From Inia geoffrensis (taxonomy: Eukaryota > Chordata > Mammalia > Artiodactyla > Iniidae), in the NCBI GenBank assembly GCA_036417435.1, contig JAZAQT010000221.1, positions 868,001 to 932,000 on the forward strand: DNA of 64,000 bases. Direction: 5' to 3'. Each line of letters opens with the position of its first letter. Within the stretch, counting starts at the first letter, position 1. The translations under genes and the position numbers were made by a program. Below, one piece after another: positions 61,925 to 64,000 of the stretch. Below the pieces are notes generated by a model. It was not told the origin of the DNA. It did no database searches and saw only the letters and a program-made list of their open reading frames with translations.

Positions 61925-62802
61925 TTTTTTTTTTTTTTTTTTCTTTATTTTGGGTTCTAGGTAGATTTTATTCCTCTTTTTTGTATTTACAGATATAAGC
62001 ATGGAAATAATGTATTCATATAAATGCACGTATGTGAAGGGAAGAACCTTTTTTTCTGTTTTAATTGTTTTTTAAATTTTGAAATATATTTTAGTTTTTT
62101 ATACAGCAGGTTTTTATTGGTTATCTATTTTACACTTGGTTATCTATTTATCTATTGGTTATCTATTTTATACATATAAATGCCAATCTGAATCTCTCAA
62201 CTCCTCCCACCACCTAACCCCCACAGCTTTCCCCACTTGATGTCCATATGTTTTTTTCTCTACATCTGTTGCTCTATTTCTGCCTTGCAAACTGGTTCAT
62301 CTGCACAATTTTTCTAGGTTCCACATATATGAATTCATATACAATATTTGTTTTTCTCTTTCTGACATACTTCACTCTCTATGACAGTCTCTAGATCCAT
62401 TGACATCTCTACAAATGATCCAACTTCATTCATTCTTATGGCTGAGTAATATTCCATTTTATATATGTATCATCTCTTTATGCATTCATGTGTCTGTGGA
62501 CATTTAGGTTGCTTCCATTACCTGGCTATTATAGTGATGCAATGAACTTTGTGGTGAAAACCTCCTCTTTATTTTTGTTTTTTTTCTGGATATATGCCCA
62601 GGAGTGAGATGGCTGGATCATATGGTAATTTATGGTTAGTTTTTAAGGAACCTCCATGCTGTTCTCTATTGTAACTGTATCAATTTACATTCCCAACAAT
62701 AGTGGAAGAGGTTTCCTTTTCTCCACACCATTCGAGCCTTTGTTGTTTGCAGAATTTCTGATAATGCCCATTCTAACAGGTGTGAGGTGATACTTCATTG
62801 TT
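61925..62802 (-). mobile_element. Antisense LINE-1 3' end, unit 5
   Basis: Same insertion; the tail is T18, one base shorter than in units 1-4. Confidence 0.85.
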
Positions 62803-64000
62803 GAGTTTATTTCTTTGAGCAAGGAGTAGGTCCTGTCTATTACATACTTGGCTTATGGAATGGTTTTTGGGCTAATTTCAATCTCTGGTTTTATGACGCA
62901 CCCCAACTCAACTTTCCCCTTAAAAAAAGCATAAGATTGTTTCCTAAAAGTGAGACTCTGTTGTGTTTTGTAATTCAGTTCATGTGTAGCCAAGTTTACA
63001 TTCCCTTTATTAGTGATAACTTATAAGAATTTTCTTTTTCTGTGTGACTTATTTCACATAGAATCATCGTACTGGAATCCATTCATTTTGCTTCTACAGG
63101 CCTGATTACATTAATATCACTGTTGAGTGACATTTCATTATACAAAAGAAGCACAAGGTCTTTATCCATTTTTTTCTGTCCAGGATATATAAGTTGTACT
63201 GTAGTGGACATTGCTGAAAACACAGCAGTCCTAAATATTGGGGTGGCTGTGTCTTCCTCCTTTAAATTTTCCTAAGCTATAGGGCCATAAGTGGAAGTGC
63301 CCTAGGCTCTGTGGCTTTGATTTTTAGATGTTTCAGGAAACACCATACACATCTCCACAGTACTCGTTGGCAATTTACATCCCGCCAATCAGCATAACCA
63401 AGCTCCCTGTACTCCATGGCCAGTCCTGTCTCTCGGGATTTTACACTTTTTTCAGACGACACTTTAAAGCGGTGGGAAGTGAGACTTCATTGTAGTGCAA
63501 ATTTCCATTACAGGCTTGTTTGTTGGCCAAAAAGAGGGTATGCGTTTTTTCTGGAATATATTCAGGAAAAAACACATACGCCCTTTTTGGCTAAGTGTAT
63601 CATTGTCGAAGTGCTGCCTCTTTTCCTTTACTTTCAGAGCAATTTTAATCTACCACCGGATATCTGTTTTCTGCAATTCTGCCTCGCGTTCAAGTCCTCT
63701 TCACAGCCTTCCTTCAATATATTTTTGGATGATAGGGGTCATGTGTAATTGTGCAGGATTGTGAATTACAGTGTTCAAAAAGCTCCTTTTTTCAACTAGC
63801 TTCCTTGTGAGCTGACTGCAAAACCGAAGAATTGCTTCAGGCCCTAACCTGGTTCTGGCAAGGCACGCTGAGCCTTTGGTGAATTCTTCTCCCTGGTGGG
63901 AAATCAGAGTTCAATGTGCCCGTCCAAACACATAGAGATAGTCCCTCATTGGATCTCCTTATTCCTGGTCATCTTCTACAGAAATTACTAACTGTGAAAC
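62803..64000 (+). repeat. Satellite monomers C and D (partial) of unit 5
   Basis: C is 62,803-63,675, with its hairpin at 63,523-63,594. D starts at 63,676 and is cut by the window end. Confidence 0.78.

Larger units (their letters stand above)
54296..64000 (+). repeat. 10.4-kb satellite higher-order unit 5, cut by window end
   Basis: 9,705 bp are visible. The window ends inside monomer D, just before the position of that monomer's internal deletion. One T fewer in the L1 poly-T tract (T18 at 61,925, against T19 in the other units) changes the spacing from 10,403 to 10,402 for everything to its right. A patch at 58,746-59,134 carries unit-1-like alleles. Confidence 0.93.

Noticed and set aside
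12674..64000. Long direct repeats as a CRISPR array or bacterial sequence
   Set aside because: Repeat size (10.4 kb), L1 and retroviral remnants and base composition are mammalian. There are no short repeats with unique spacers.
12674..64000. tRNA, rRNA or other structured RNA genes
   Set aside because: No A/B box pair, cloverleaf, 5S or snRNA-like sequence was seen while reading either strand. The only strong secondary structures are the mariner-like hairpins.

Overview
This window looks like heterochromatic, probably subtelomeric, DNA from a mammal. I see no intact gene. Three things point to a laurasiatherian mammal, most likely a cetacean. The first is antisense LINE-1 3' UTR sequence of the cetartiodactyl type. 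The second is a mariner-type hairpin that starts and ends with TTGGCCAAAAAG-like arms. The third is a satellite monomer of about 1.74 kb. From memory, the 'common cetacean satellite' has a repeat of about 1.75 kb in baleen whales and about 1.58 kb in dolphins, so a baleen whale fits best. I could not align to a reference, so this is inference.

Layout. Bases 1-12,673 are one uninterrupted array of degenerate TTAGGG telomere-like repeat, G-rich on the + strand. It is organised into monomers of about 166-168 bp (28 hexamers, about 76 monomers), with several monomer families and nested segmental duplications (offsets 995, 1,679, 1,996, 2,162 and 7,011 bp). At 12,674 it switches abruptly, at a 3-base microhomology, to a tandem array of a 10.4-kb unit that continues past the window end (about 4.9 copies, starting at 12,674, 23,086, 33,490, 43,893 and 54,296; spacing 10,412, 10,404, 10,403 and 10,403 bp).

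Each 10.4-kb unit has the same order. It opens with two near-complete 1.7-kb satellite monomers (A, B). Next come a small antisense L1 piece and about 0.7 kb of unassigned DNA with a GC box. An antisense block then follows, with paired polyadenylation signals and a decayed gammaretrovirus-like reverse transcriptase. After that is a GC-rich 1.3-kb stretch with promoter-like motifs and a decayed nucleocapsid zinc knuckle. An antisense 5'-truncated L1 3' end with a T18-T19 tail comes next. Two shortened monomers (C lacking its 5' part, D with a deletion of about 0.7 kb) close the unit. Each monomer is itself made of old antisense L1 3' UTR plus a 70-bp mariner-like hairpin. So the unit is a higher-order repeat in which retroelement remnants were trapped inside a satellite and then amplified with it.

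The copies are nearly identical, so ORFs that recur at about 10.4-kb spacing show amplification and not coding constraint. Allele patterns among the copies show gene-conversion-like patches in units 4 and 5, and a divergent 350-bp strip at the array edge beside the telomere-like block.
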